Source: Candidatus Minthomonas equi (lineage in GTDB: Bacteria; Bacteroidota; Bacteroidia; Bacteroidales; UBA932). Taken from it: a stretch of 6,606 nt of DNA. Under the pieces are notes generated by a model, which was given only the letters and a program-made list of their open reading frames with translations, was not told the origin of the DNA and searched no databases. Of this stretch, positions 1-6,491 are shown in pieces; within the stretch, counting starts at the first letter, position 1; each line of letters opens with the position of its first letter. The stretch is from assembly GCA_018064575.1 (NCBI GenBank), contig JAGHUZ010000102.1, positions 1 through 6,606 of the forward strand. The letters run 5' to 3'. The position numbers were made by a program, and so were the translations under genes.

Positions 1-192
1 GTGAAGGCCGGTGGTGCTATGCGTGCAGTGTTTGAATCAGTAGGTATTTCGGATATCCTCGCCAAATCAAAGGGTTCTTCAAATCCTCATAACCTGGTAA
101 AGGCCACTATCGCTGCCCTTAGTCAGATGAGGGATGCTTACACTGTCGCCGGTGTTCGCGGAATTCCGATGGAAAGAGTATTTAAAGGTTAA
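1..192 (+). CDS. rpsE: 30S ribosomal protein uS5 (S5), C-terminal fragment; 5' end outside window
   Basis: This is the last 63 codons of rpsE, ending at TAA 190-192. The protein is a small-subunit component near the mRNA entry channel and the decoding region, and it affects translational accuracy. The visible part matches the C-terminal S5 domain: the AGGAMRAV motif at the start, then the [17 protein letters not shown] stretch that lines up with LAKAYGSTNP-type sequences in E. coli S5, and a short basic end. The GTG at position 1 is an internal valine codon, not a start, because the N-terminal double-stranded-RNA-binding-like domain of S5 is missing and must lie upstream. The stop codon overlaps a strong Shine-Dalgarno sequence for rpmD, with 12 nt between the genes. 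Identity is nearly certain; completeness cannot be judged. Confidence 0.97.
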   Translation: MKAGGAMRAVFESVGISDILAKSKGSSNPHNLVKATIAALSQMRDAYTVAGVRGIPMERVFKG

Positions 193-197
193 GGAGG
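191..197 (+). promoter_or_regulatory. Strong Shine-Dalgarno site of rpmD
   Basis: AAGGAGG lies 7 nt before the rpmD ATG and overlaps the rpsE stop codon TAA. It is a full match to the classical anti-Shine-Dalgarno sequence. That is notable because Bacteroidota genes rarely carry one, and only rplO among the other genes here has a comparable site. It supports the ATG at 205 as the start. Confidence 0.85.
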
Positions 198-204
198 AAC
201 AGAT

Positions 205-387
205 ATGGCAAAAGTAAGAATCACTCAGATTAAGAGCGTAAACGGTTCTACCCAGAGACAGAAGGATAATCTTCGTTCCCTCGGTATCCGTCGTATGCAT
301 CAGAGCGTAGAACTTGAACTCACTCCCGATACCAAGGGAATGCTTGAAAAAGTTCTCCATCTGGTTAAAGTTGAAGAATTAAACTAA
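205..387 (+). CDS. rpmD: 50S ribosomal protein uL30 (L30)
   Basis: A 60-residue protein, the usual length of bacterial L30. It is a small large-subunit protein with a mixed alpha/beta fold that binds 23S rRNA. The sequence fits the family: an N-terminal strand MAKVRITQIKS, the RQKDNLRSLGIRRMHQSVE segment that corresponds to the conserved K-x-T-L-x-x-L-G-L-R-x-x-x-x-x-V signature around residues 19-36, and a C-terminal strand HLVKVEEL. The ATG at 205 is set by the AAGGAGG 7 nt upstream and by family length. The gene sits between rpsE and rplO, as in the canonical spc operon. It ends with two in-frame stop codons in tandem (TAATAA, 385-390), and the second stop leads into the rplO ribosome binding site. 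Confidence 0.97.
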   Translation: MAKVRITQIKSVNGSTQRQKDNLRSLGIRRMHQSVELELTPDTKGMLEKVLHLVKVEELN

Positions 388-388
388 T

Positions 389-394
389 AAGGAG
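389..394 (+). promoter_or_regulatory. Shine-Dalgarno site of rplO
   Basis: AAGGAG lies 8 nt before the rplO ATG, directly after the tandem stop codons of rpmD. It is the second and last clear Shine-Dalgarno sequence in the window; the starts from secY onward lack one at proper spacing. Confidence 0.75.
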
Positions 395-402
395 AGTACG
401 AA

Positions 403-849
403 ATGAAACTTAATAATTTGACACCTGCAGAAGGTTCCCGCGGAAGACAGAAACGCGTCGGTAGAGGTGAAGGTTCTGGTCACGGCGGACAGTCAACACG
501 TGGTATGAACGGTGCAAAGTCACGTTCAGGTTACCGCCATAAAATCGGTTTTGAAGGCGGTCAGATGCCTATTCAGAGGCGTATGCCGAAATTCGGCTTC
601 AAAAACCCCACCAGAGTCGAGTACAAGGCCGTCAACGTATCTACTCTTCAGACTGTCAGTGAAAGATTCAATGTGACGGTAATCACTCCCGATACTCTTA
701 TCGAAGCAGGTTTCACTTCCAAGAATGACCTCGTAAAGATTCTCGGAAACGGTGAACTGACGGCAGCTCTGGAAGTATCGGCAAACGCTTTCTCAAAATC
801 AGCACAGCTTAAGATTGAAGCCGCAGGAGGTAAATTGATAATTCTCTAA
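403..849 (+). CDS. rplO: 50S ribosomal protein uL15 (L15)
   Basis: A 148-residue protein of normal length for bacterial L15, a late-assembly large-subunit protein whose extended N-terminal arm threads into 23S rRNA. The arm is visible as a Gly/Arg/Lys-rich segment at residues about 11-50, including KRVGRGEGSGHGGQSTRG, followed by the conserved RRMPKFGFKNP turn (residues 59-69). The globular C-terminal domain follows, with the family's LIEAGFTSKNDLVKILGNGE region and an Ala-rich helix ending in AAGGKLIIL. The start is fixed by the N-terminal MKLNNLTPAEGSRG, typical of the family, and by the AAGGAG upstream. It precedes secY by 11 nt, the standard order. No defects were seen. Confidence 0.98.
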   Translation: MKLNNLTPAEGSRGRQKRVGRGEGSGHGGQSTRGMNGAKSRSGYRHKIGFEGGQMPIQRRMPKFGFKNPTRVEYKAVNVSTLQTVSERFNVTVITPDTLIEAGFTSKNDLVKILGNGELTAALEVSANAFSKSAQLKIEAAGGKLIIL

Positions 850-860
850 TTCCCTTCACT

Positions 861-2180
861 ATGAGACGTTTAATCGATACTATACAAAATATCTTCAAGA
901 TAGAGGACCTTCGCAAGAGAATCACCTATACTTTTCTTCTTGTATTGGTTTATCGTCTTGGAAGCTACGTCGTAGTGCCCGGAATCGATCCTACTGCTCT
1001 CGCCAATCTTAAAAGTCAGGCTGCCGACGGTCTTCTCGGACTGTTGGATATGTTTTCCGGCGGGGCATTCGGAAATGCATCAATCTTCGCTTTGGGCGTT
1101 ATGCCTTATATCTCCGCATCCATCGTCATCCAGCTTCTCGGAGTTATGGTTCCATATTTCCAGAAGATGCAGCGCGAAGGCGAGAGCGGACGTAGAAAAA
1201 TGAACCAGTGGACCAGATATCTGACCATCGTGATACTTCTGCTCCAGGGTCCTGCGTATATCACCAATCTTCATGCGCAGCTTCCTGCTTCAGCATTTTT
1301 GGTATCAGGATTCGGTTACAATATCTTCGCGACCATAGTTCTTATGGCGGGGACTATGTTTATAATGTGGCTTGGTGAGCGTATAACTGACAGGGGAGTC
1401 GGCAATGGTATATCTCTGATCATTATGATTGGTATCATCGCCCGTCTGCCTTTCGCACTGTTCGCAGAAGCTGCCCAGAAATGGAGCGGTGCTGCCGGCG
1501 GAGTCCTTATGCTCATCGTGGAACTCATCATACTCTTCCTGGTTTTCGTAGCTACCATCGCACTTGTGCAGGCACAGAGGAAAGTTCCTGTACAATATGC
1601 CAAGAGAGTTATCGGAAACAAGCAGTATGGCGGCGTCCGTCAGTACATTCCTCTTAAGGTAAATGCTGCCGGTGTAATGCCTATCATCTTTGCGCAGGCA
1701 CTTATGATGTTCCCGCTTCTTCTGGCCCGCTTTGATGCCTCCAGAGGATTGGCCGCGACCTTGAGCGATTACACAGGTTTCTGGTATAACTTCATTTTCG
1801 CCACTCTGGTCATACTGTTCACGTATTTCTATACGGCTGTAACAGTCAATCCTACCATGATGGCTGAAGAAATGAAGAAAAACGGAGGTTTTGTTCCCGG
1901 TGTCAAACCCGGTAAGAAGACTGCCGAGTATATAGATTCCATCATGTCCCGCATTACGCTCCCCGGCTCCGTGTTCCTGGCTATAGTAGCCATACTGCCG
2001 GCCTTTGCCATGCTTCTTGGAATCAACAATCAGTTCGCCCATTTCTATGGTGGAACGTCGCTGTTGATTCTGGTGGGTGTGGTTCTGGATACACTACAGC
2101 AGATAGAATCCCATCTGCTTATGCGTCACTATGACGGTCTGATGAAAACCGGACGACTCAAAGGCCGTGCCGGAATGTAA
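861..2180 (+). CDS. secY: Protein translocase channel subunit SecY
   Basis: A 439-residue integral inner-membrane protein forming the pore of the SecYEG translocon, which exports unfolded proteins with SecA and inserts membrane proteins co-translationally. About ten hydrophobic segments can be picked out by eye, near residues 21-40, 74-97, 119-136, 152-171, 183-201, 214-237, 267-290, 308-328, 367-387 and 397-413. The plug region (about 57-72) precedes SecY signature 1 at 74-93 (SIFALGVMPYISAS...IQLL). Signature 2 is at 170-188 (WLGERITDRGVGNGISLII). The cytosolic C4 loop is at about 238-265 and the C5 loop at about 331-362. In the C5 loop the position of E. coli Arg357 is Lys349 (GVKPGKKT). 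There is no Shine-Dalgarno sequence; the 11 nt gap after rplO is pyrimidine-rich. Length and the MRRLIDTIQNIFKIEDLRKR start fit the family. Confidence 0.98.
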   Translation: MRRLIDTIQNIFKIEDLRKRITYTFLLVLVYRLGSYVVVPGIDPTALANLKSQAADGLLGLLDMFSGGAFGNASIFALGVMPYISASIVIQLLGVMVPYFQKMQREGESGRRKMNQWTRYLTIVILLLQGPAYITNLHAQLPASAFLVSGFGYNIFATIVLMAGTMFIMWLGERITDRGVGNGISLIIMIGIIARLPFALFAEAAQKWSGAAGGVLMLIVELIILFLVFVATIALVQAQRKVPVQYAKRVIGNKQYGGVRQYIPLKVNAAGVMPIIFAQALMMFPLLLARFDASRGLAATLSDYTGFWYNFIFATLVILFTYFYTAVTVNPTMMAEEMKKNGGFVPGVKPGKKTAEYIDSIMSRITLPGSVFLAIVAILPAFAMLLGINNQFAHFYGGTSLLILVGVVLDTLQQIESHLLMRHYDGLMKTGRLKGRAGM

Positions 2181-2199
2181 TTAGCAGATATAAGTCATT

Positions 2200-2976
2200 A
2201 TGGTGAAACTGAAAACCGAAGAAGAAATAGCGATTCTCAAGGAGAACGCCATTCTGGTATCGAAAACCCTGGCCGAAGTAGGAAAGAAGGTCGCTCCCGG
2301 TGTGACTACAATGGAGCTTGACCGTTTAGCTGAAACTTTCATACGCGACCACGGTGCGGTTCCGGGCTTCCTCGGTTACGGTGGTTTCCCTTACACTCTA
2401 TGTCTCTCTGTAAACGATGTCGTAGTCCACGGTTTTCCGTCGGACTACAGACTCGAGGAAGGGGATATCGTTTCCGTCGACTGCGGTACTATTTTCAAGG
2501 GTTACTATGGTGATTCGGCTTACACTTTTCCTGTAGGACAGGTAAGCGAGGAGACCTCCAGTCTTCTCAGAGTCACTAAGGAATCCCTGGAACGCGGCAT
2601 AGAAAAGGCGGTGGCCGGAAACAGAATAGGTGATGTGGGGAATGCCATACAGTCTTACATAGAAAGTTTCGGATACTCCGCTGTCCGTGAAATGGTGGGG
2701 CATGGCATCGGCAGAAATATGCACGAGTCGCCCGAAGTTCCTAATTACGGGCATGCCGGTCAGGGGAAGAAACTTCTTGCAGGAATGACCATTTGTATCG
2801 AACCGATGATTAATCTCGGTGTCAGGAACATCTATCTTAATGACAATGGATGGGCCATACATACCGCAGACGGAAAATATTCGGCACATTTCGAAAAAAC
2901 GGTCGCTATTCTCAAGGACAGGACTGAGGTATTAACCGATTATGACTACATCGAAGGTAAGAAATCATACAATTAA
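2200..2976 (+). CDS. map: Type I methionine aminopeptidase
   Basis: A 258-residue cytosolic metalloenzyme that removes the initiator methionine from nascent proteins with a small second residue. The pita-bread fold is recognisable and all five metal ligands are in place: Asp94 (VSVDCGT), Asp105 (YYGDSAYTF), His168 ([12 protein letters not shown]), Glu201 (TICIEPMIN) and Glu232 ([10 protein letters not shown]). The substrate-contacting histidines His77 (VVVHGFP) and His175 are also present, so it should be active. The short N-terminus, with no zinc-finger extension, marks the simple bacterial type Ia form. It follows secY by 19 nt and precedes infA by 23 nt. In many Firmicutes adk lies between secY and map; here it is absent, as is usual in Bacteroidota. 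Enzyme and substrates (new ribosomal proteins) share a transcript. No Shine-Dalgarno sequence was seen. Confidence 0.98.
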   Translation: MVKLKTEEEIAILKENAILVSKTLAEVGKKVAPGVTTMELDRLAETFIRDHGAVPGFLGYGGFPYTLCLSVNDVVVHGFPSDYRLEEGDIVSVDCGTIFKGYYGDSAYTFPVGQVSEETSSLLRVTKESLERGIEKAVAGNRIGDVGNAIQSYIESFGYSAVREMVGHGIGRNMHESPEVPNYGHAGQGKKLLAGMTICIEPMINLGVRNIYLNDNGWAIHTADGKYSAHFEKTVAILKDRTEVLTDYDYIEGKKSYN

Positions 2977-2999
2977 ATCTAAGGAAACAATTATCCTAT

Positions 3000-3218
3000 A
3001 TGCCCAAACAAACTGCTATCGAGAAAGAAGGTACGATTATTGAGGCTCTGTCGAACGCCATGTTCAGAGTGGAGCTTGACAGTGGTCACGTAATTATAGC
3101 TCACATTTCAGGGAAGATGCGTCTGCATTACATCCGTATCCTTCCCGGTGACAGAGTGAGGGTGGAGATGTCTCCCTACGATTTGACCAAAGGAAGAATT
3201 TCTTTCAGATACAAATAA
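3000..3218 (+). CDS. infA: Translation initiation factor IF-1
   Basis: A 72-residue protein, exactly the family length. IF-1 binds the A site of the 30S subunit during initiation and cooperates with IF-2 and IF-3. The whole protein is one S1-like OB fold: [21 protein letters not shown] (residues 10-30), then the diagnostic [34 protein letters not shown] run (34-67) with a basic end FRYK. The closest thing to a ribosome binding site is AAGGA at 2981-2985, about 14 nt before the ATG and therefore too distant to be convincing. The placement map-infA-rpmJ is typical outside the Enterobacteria, where infA lies elsewhere. No odd residues were seen. Confidence 0.98.
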   Translation: MPKQTAIEKEGTIIEALSNAMFRVELDSGHVIIAHISGKMRLHYIRILPGDRVRVEMSPYDLTKGRISFRYK

Positions 3219-3229
3219 AAATTACAGAT

Positions 3230-3346
3230 ATGAAAGTAAAAACATCCATCAAAAAGCGTAGCGAGGATTGTAAAATCGTTAAACGCAAAGGTCGTCTCTA
3301 TGTAATTTGCAAGAAGAATCCCAAATTCAAGATGCGTCAGGGATAA
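3230..3346 (+). CDS. rpmJ: 50S ribosomal protein bL36 (L36), degenerate zinc-ribbon form
   Basis: A 38-codon gene, the normal size of L36 and easy to miss because it is so short. It starts at ATG 3230, 11 nt after infA, and ends at TAA 3344-3346. The product is a small, highly basic large-subunit protein that joins late in assembly and packs on 23S rRNA. It aligns without gaps to E. coli L36: [10 protein letters not shown], then [14 protein letters not shown] at 14-27 and the C-terminal NPKFKMRQG. Of the four zinc ligands of the classical form (Cys11, Cys14, Cys27, His33), only Cys14 and Cys27 remain; position 11 is Ser and 33 is Phe. Zinc binding is therefore unlikely. Loss of ligands is known among the so-called C-minus ribosomal protein forms, and Bacteroidota L36 is generally of this type. 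Confidence 0.96.
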   Translation: MKVKTSIKKRSEDCKIVKRKGRLYVICKKNPKFKMRQG

Positions 3347-3397
3347 TCATTTATTACTTATTTGATTCGAAAAACTAAAAAAAAGTACAATAAGAAT
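3347..3397 (+). other. A/T-rich spacer between the spc-type and alpha-type gene blocks
   Basis: At 51 nt this is the longest intergenic gap inside the operon and the place where E. coli separates the spc and alpha operons. It is very A-rich toward the rpsM start, with a run of eight A at 3377-3384. I see no GC-rich hairpin with a T-tract and no TAnnTTTG promoter motif; the TTTG at 3361-3364 is preceded by CTTA. It is best read as a leader of the A-rich kind often found before Bacteroidota start codons, with transcription running through. Confidence 0.5.
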
Positions 3398-3775
3398 ATG
3401 GCACGTATAGCCGGTGTTGACTTACCCAAAAACAAAAGAGGAGAAATAGGACTTACCTATATCTTCGGAATCGGTCGCAGCTCTGCCAGAAACATTCTTG
3501 CCGCTTGCGGAATTGACGTCAATGTCAAGGTGAGTGAATGGAATGACAGCCAGATCGCTGCTATCAGGAGCACTATCGCTGAGCACTACAAGATCGAAGG
3601 TGAACTTCGCTCCGAAGTGCAGATGAACATCAAGCGTCTGATGGATATCGGATGTTACAGAGGAATCCGCCATCGTCTCGGACTTCCCGTACGCGGACAG
3701 AGTACCAAGAACAATGCACGTACACGTAAGGGTAGAAAGAAGACCGTGGCGAATAAGAAGAAAGCAACTAAATAA
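3398..3775 (+). CDS. rpsM: 30S ribosomal protein uS13 (S13)
   Basis: A 125-residue protein of the small-subunit head that contacts 16S rRNA, the P-site tRNA through its basic tail, and the large subunit through bridges to L5 and 23S rRNA. The start [26 protein letters not shown] is the canonical N-terminus, including the helix-hairpin-helix-like GIG region at about residues 14-40. The family signature [17 protein letters not shown] is at residues 85-101, followed by the [10 protein letters not shown] motif and a Lys-rich tail ([14 protein letters not shown]). The ATG at 3398 is chosen over an in-frame TTG at 3362, which would add 12 residues not found in the family. No Shine-Dalgarno sequence is present; the upstream stretch is A-rich. 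It is first of the alpha-type block and 11 nt before rpsK. Confidence 0.98.
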   Translation: MARIAGVDLPKNKRGEIGLTYIFGIGRSSARNILAACGIDVNVKVSEWNDSQIAAIRSTIAEHYKIEGELRSEVQMNIKRLMDIGCYRGIRHRLGLPVRGQSTKNNARTRKGRKKTVANKKKATK

Positions 3776-3786
3776 TTAGCTTGATT

Positions 3787-4179
3787 ATGGCAAAGAAAAC
3801 AGGAACAACAAGTAAAAAGAGAGTTGTAAAGGTAGATGCCTATGGGGAAGCCCATATCTCTTCTACATTCAACAACGTGATCGTAACCTTGACCAATTCT
3901 CAAGGTCAGGTCATCAGCTGGTCATCAGCCGGTAAAATGGGCTTCAGAGGTTCTAAGAAGAATACTCCGTATGCCGCCCAGGTTGCAGCCCAGGATTGCG
4001 GTAAGATAGCTTATGATTTAGGTCTCCGCAAGATTAAAGCATTCGTCAAAGGTCCCGGTGCCGGTCGCGAATCGGCCATCCGTACCCTTGCCGGTATGGG
4101 AATCGATGTAACTGAGATAGTCGACGTTACACCTCTTCCTCATAATGGATGCCGTCCCAAAGGACGCCGTAGAGTATAA
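3787..4179 (+). CDS. rpsK: 30S ribosomal protein uS11 (S11)
   Basis: A 130-residue small-subunit platform protein that binds 16S rRNA near the E site and helps select correct tRNA. After a basic N-terminal extension (residues 1-14), the core begins with [19 protein letters not shown] (18-36). It continues with [22 protein letters not shown] (44-65), [18 protein letters not shown] (84-101) and the C-terminal signature [19 protein letters not shown] (112-130). Asn120 in HNG corresponds to the asparagine of E. coli S11 that is known to be converted to isoaspartate. The start at ATG 3787 is preferred over an in-frame TTG two codons earlier because MAKKTG is the family-typical beginning. The gap to rpsM is 11 nt and to rpsD 27 nt. 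No Shine-Dalgarno sequence was seen. Confidence 0.98.
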   Translation: MAKKTGTTSKKRVVKVDAYGEAHISSTFNNVIVTLTNSQGQVISWSSAGKMGFRGSKKNTPYAAQVAAQDCGKIAYDLGLRKIKAFVKGPGAGRESAIRTLAGMGIDVTEIVDVTPLPHNGCRPKGRRRV

Positions 4180-4206
4180 TTGTTCAACTATTAACAGAAT
4201 AATGAT

Positions 4207-4815
4207 ATGGCAAGATATACTGGACCTACCACTAAGATAGCACGTAAATTCGGTGAACCCATTTACGGTGCTGACAAATACTTCGAAAAAAGAAATTATC
4301 CTCCGGGACAGCACGGACAGGCCAAGAAGCGTAAGAAAACTTCTGAGTACGGCACACAGCTTCGTGAAAAGCAGAAGGTGAAATATACTTATGGCGTTCT
4401 TGAAAGACAGTTCCGTAATCTGTACGGAAAGGCAAGAAAGATGAAGAATGGCCGCACTACCGGTGAAAACCTGATTCTCCTTCTTGAATCCAGACTGGAC
4501 AATCTGGTTTACCGTATGGGTATCGCTCCTTCACGTGCAGCCGCCCGTCAGCTTGTTTCACACTGTCACATCGTTCTTAACGGTGAAATTTGCAACGTCC
4601 CTTCAACCATCGTTAAACCCGGTTCCGTTGTCGGGGTACGTGAGCGCTCAAAGAGTCTGGAAGTTATCCAGAACTGCATAGCGGATACAGTTAAATACTC
4701 CTGGATAGAATGGAATCGTGAAGCGGAGGCAGGCAAGTTCCTGAACCTTCCCGAAAGAACCGAAATTCCCGAGCCTATCAATGAGCAGTTAATCATCGAA
4801 CTCTACTCTAAATAA
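4207..4815 (+). CDS. rpsD: 30S ribosomal protein uS4 (S4), zinc-free form
   Basis: A 202-residue primary 16S rRNA-binding protein that nucleates 30S assembly; in some bacteria it also represses its own operon. The start MARYTGP is canonical. The N-terminal domain contains [13 protein letters not shown] (31-43) and the conserved run [24 protein letters not shown] (48-71). The S4 RNA-binding fold covers about residues 95-150 ([25 protein letters not shown] and so on), and the end [12 protein letters not shown] is invariant in type. The N-terminal domain has no cysteines, so this is the C-minus, zinc-free form; the only cysteines are at 120, 129 and 157. The gene ends with tandem stops TAATAA (4813-4818) and rpoA begins 9 nt after it. 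I did not find a recognisable S4-binding pseudoknot in the short gaps nearby. Confidence 0.98.
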   Translation: MARYTGPTTKIARKFGEPIYGADKYFEKRNYPPGQHGQAKKRKKTSEYGTQLREKQKVKYTYGVLERQFRNLYGKARKMKNGRTTGENLILLLESRLDNLVYRMGIAPSRAAARQLVSHCHIVLNGEICNVPSTIVKPGSVVGVRERSKSLEVIQNCIADTVKYSWIEWNREAEAGKFLNLPERTEIPEPINEQLIIELYSK

Positions 4816-4824
4816 TAAGTTATA

Positions 4825-5850
4825 ATGGCAATTTTAGCATTTCAACAACCCGATAAGGTAATAATGCTCGATGCTACCGATACCTTCGGCCGCTTTGAAT
4901 TCCGTCCCCTCGAACCGGGGTATGGTGTGACCATTGGAAACGCACTGCGTCGTATATTATTGTCTTCATTGGAAGGATTTGCTATCACTTCCATCCGCAT
5001 CGACGGTGTCAGCCATCAGTTCGACACCATCCCCGGTGTGATAGAAAGTGTAGTGGATATAATCCTTAATCTCAAGCAGGTTCGCTTCAAGAGAGAGGTG
5101 AAGGATGTTGACAGCGAGGTTGTGAACATTTCCTTGACAGGAGCCACGGAATTCAAGGCCGCCGATATCTCTAAGACGCTTTGTAATTTTTCAATCCTCA
5201 ATCCCGATCTTCATATCTGCTCTATGGAACCCAGTGTGAAACTCAATATCGAACTTCACATAGGCAAAGGACGCGGATATGTTCCAGCAGAAGAGAATAA
5301 GGTGGAAAATGCTCCTCTTGGGACCATTGCCATCGATTCGATATTCACTCCTATGAAAAACGTCAACTATATTGTTGAAGATTATCGTGTGGAGCAGAAG
5401 ACAGACTATAACAAACTTATTCTCGAAATTACGACAGACGGTTCCATCCATCCGAAGGATGCCCTTACTGAGGCTGCAAAGATACTGATTCATCACTTCA
5501 TGCTTTTCTCTGACAAGACCATCTCACTTGAGGTGATTCCCGAGAAGAACAATACTGAAGTTCTCGATGAAGAATCCCTCCGTATGCGTCACCTCCTCCT
5601 GACCAAGCTTTCCGATATGGAACTTTCAGTCAGGGCTCTCAACTGCCTTAAGGCAGCCAATATCGAGACATTCGCAGATTTGGTATCGCACCAGAGAGCG
5701 GAATTGATTCGTTTCAGAAACTTCGGAAAGAAATCTATGAACGAAATCGATGTTCTGATGGACAGAGTTAAACTGAACTTTGGTCTGGATGTTTCCAAAT
5801 ACAACATTGAAGTAAAGAAAAAATTAGAAGAAGAAAATGAGGCACAATAG
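4825..5850 (+). CDS. rpoA: DNA-directed RNA polymerase subunit alpha
   Basis: A 341-residue protein that dimerises to scaffold RNA polymerase assembly and contacts upstream promoter DNA and activators. The N-terminal domain (about 1-238) shows [20 protein letters not shown] (24-43), in which Arg42-Arg43 match the paired arginines of E. coli alpha needed for assembly, then [18 protein letters not shown] (45-62) and the [12 protein letters not shown] loop (148-158). A short acidic linker leads to the C-terminal domain (about 255-325). Its helix-hairpin-helix elements are [13 protein letters not shown] (268-280), with DNA-contact positions Arg270, Asn273 and Lys276, and [10 protein letters not shown] (299-308). 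The charged tail [11 protein letters not shown] is encoded partly by the 14 nt that overlap rplQ. The ATG lacks a Shine-Dalgarno sequence. The sole alpha gene expected in the genome lies here in its usual place. Confidence 0.98.
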   Translation: MAILAFQQPDKVIMLDATDTFGRFEFRPLEPGYGVTIGNALRRILLSSLEGFAITSIRIDGVSHQFDTIPGVIESVVDIILNLKQVRFKREVKDVDSEVVNISLTGATEFKAADISKTLCNFSILNPDLHICSMEPSVKLNIELHIGKGRGYVPAEENKVENAPLGTIAIDSIFTPMKNVNYIVEDYRVEQKTDYNKLILEITTDGSIHPKDALTEAAKILIHHFMLFSDKTISLEVIPEKNNTEVLDEESLRMRHLLLTKLSDMELSVRALNCLKAANIETFADLVSHQRAELIRFRNFGKKSMNEIDVLMDRVKLNFGLDVSKYNIEVKKKLEEENEAQ

Positions 5851-6412
5851 ATCTATCAATCATCTTGGACGCAAGAGCGGACATCGTAAAGCAATGCTCG
5901 CCAATATGGCGTCTTCACTGATTCTTCATAAGCGCATCACTACTACCGTAGCAAAAGCCAAGGCTCTTCGTGAGTATGTAGAACCCCTCATCACCAAATC
6001 GAAGGATGACTCTACCCATTCACGTCGTATGGTATTCTCTTATCTCAAGCAGAAAGAGGCCGTTACTGAGCTTTTCCGCATCGTCGCTCCCAAGATAGCG
6101 ACCCGTCCCGGTGGCTACACCCGTATCATCAAGATAGGTTTCCGTCAGGGTGACGCTGCTGAAATGGCATTCATCGAACTCGTCGATTTCAATGATGCCG
6201 TTCTGGCCGCCGCAGCTCCTGCTGAAAAAGCCGCTCCTGCAGCTGAAGCTGCTCCTGCAGAAAAGAAACCTGCTACCCGCCGTAGCCGTGCAAAGAAGAC
6301 AACTGAGAACAATGAAGCCAAGAAAGCCGCTGTCGCAGCTGCTCCAAAGGCTCCCAAGGCCACAGCCAAGGCTCCCGTGAAGAAGGCTCCCCGCAAGACA
6401 CAGGGTAAGTAA
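5837..6412 (+). CDS. rplQ: 50S ribosomal protein bL17 (L17) with long Ala/Lys/Pro-rich C-terminal extension
   Basis: A 191-residue protein; the L17 fold is residues 1 to about 120 and the rest is an added tail. L17 sits near the polypeptide exit site of the 50S subunit. The core carries [21 protein letters not shown] at the start, [27 protein letters not shown] (28-54), [10 protein letters not shown] (61-70) and the conserved [10 protein letters not shown] (90-99), ending FIELVDFN (112-119). From about 124 to 191 the sequence is low complexity: about 25 Ala, 14 Lys, 4 Arg, 8 Pro and 5 Glu in 68 residues, net strongly positive and probably disordered. E. coli L17 is about 127 residues and lacks such a tail; extended L17 is common in Bacteroidota. 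The start lies inside rpoA (14 nt overlap) but is fixed by the family-typical MRHN. This is the last gene before the terminator. Confidence 0.97.
   Translation: MRHNRSINHLGRKSGHRKAMLANMASSLILHKRITTTVAKAKALREYVEPLITKSKDDSTHSRRMVFSYLKQKEAVTELFRIVAPKIATRPGGYTRIIKIGFRQGDAAEMAFIELVDFNDAVLAAAAPAEKAAPAAEAAPAEKKPATRRSRAKKTTENNEAKKAAVAAAPKAPKATAKAPVKKAPRKTQGK
6212..6265 (+). repeat. Three tandem 18-bp units within the rplQ tail
   Basis: Three in-frame units of 18 bp (6212-6229, 6230-6247, 6248-6265) encode [12 protein letters not shown] and AAPAEK (residues 126-143). The block GCTCCTGC recurs with exact 18-bp spacing at 6215, 6233 and 6251. The units differ at third codon positions, so they are not a fresh duplication. 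The downstream tail continues with looser Lys-Ala-Pro repeats (residues about 169-187). Confidence 0.8.
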
Positions 6413-6436
6413 TACACGGTCATATAAGCAGAAAAG

Positions 6437-6466
6437 CCGGTCCGCCGTAAGGTTGGCCGGTTTTTT
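6437..6466 (+). terminator. Intrinsic terminator of the ribosomal-protein operon
   Basis: A hairpin begins 24 nt after the rplQ stop. The arm 6437-6446 pairs with 6451-6460 around a GTAA loop (GNRA type). CCGG pairs with CCGG at the base, there are two G-U pairs, and one C-U mismatch at 6443/6454. Six T (6461-6466) follow, and AAAA before the stem can pair with them to lengthen it. This is the only hairpin plus T-tract I saw in the window, consistent with a single operon end here. Confidence 0.88.
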
Positions 6467-6479
6467 GTTATTAAAATGT

Positions 6480-6487
6480 TACTTTTG
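6480..6487 (+). promoter_or_regulatory. Probable Bacteroidota-type -7 promoter element (TAnnTTTG)
   Basis: TACTTTTG is an exact match to the TAnnTTTG element recognised by the Bacteroidota primary sigma factor. It lies just behind the terminator and just before the next gene. By eye it is the only exact match on the + strand. No good -33 TTTG is found at the usual 19-21 nt spacing: the TTTG at 6464-6467 is too close and the TTG at 6453-6455 somewhat too far. The -33 element is weakly conserved, so the call rests on the -7 match and context. Confidence 0.55.
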
Positions 6488-6491
6488 TGGT

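Noticed and set aside
411..420. TAATAATTTG at the start of rplO as a promoter-like element
   Set aside because: The TA-to-TTTG spacing is one or four bases rather than two, and the site lies inside coding sequence that specifies the conserved MKLNNL start.
1305..2042. 245-codon open frame on the - strand opposite secY
   Set aside because: It is fully antisense to a conserved secY, with no recognisable domain or start signal; it is a by-product of secY codon use.
2398..2889. 163-codon open frame on the - strand opposite map
   Set aside because: It is antisense to an intact map gene with all catalytic residues, and resembles no known family.
3361..3364. TTTG in the rpmJ-rpsM gap as part of an internal promoter
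   Set aside because: As a -7 element it lacks the TA at the right distance (CTTA precedes it), and as a -33 element it is followed only by a poor -7 candidate (TACAATAA).
3362..3397. In-frame TTG start giving a 137-residue uS13
   Set aside because: The 12 extra residues are not part of the S13 family; the ATG at 3398 gives the canonical [10 protein letters not shown] start.
3781..3786. In-frame TTG start two codons upstream of rpsK
   Set aside because: The ATG at 3787 gives the typical MAKK start and no upstream signal favours the TTG.
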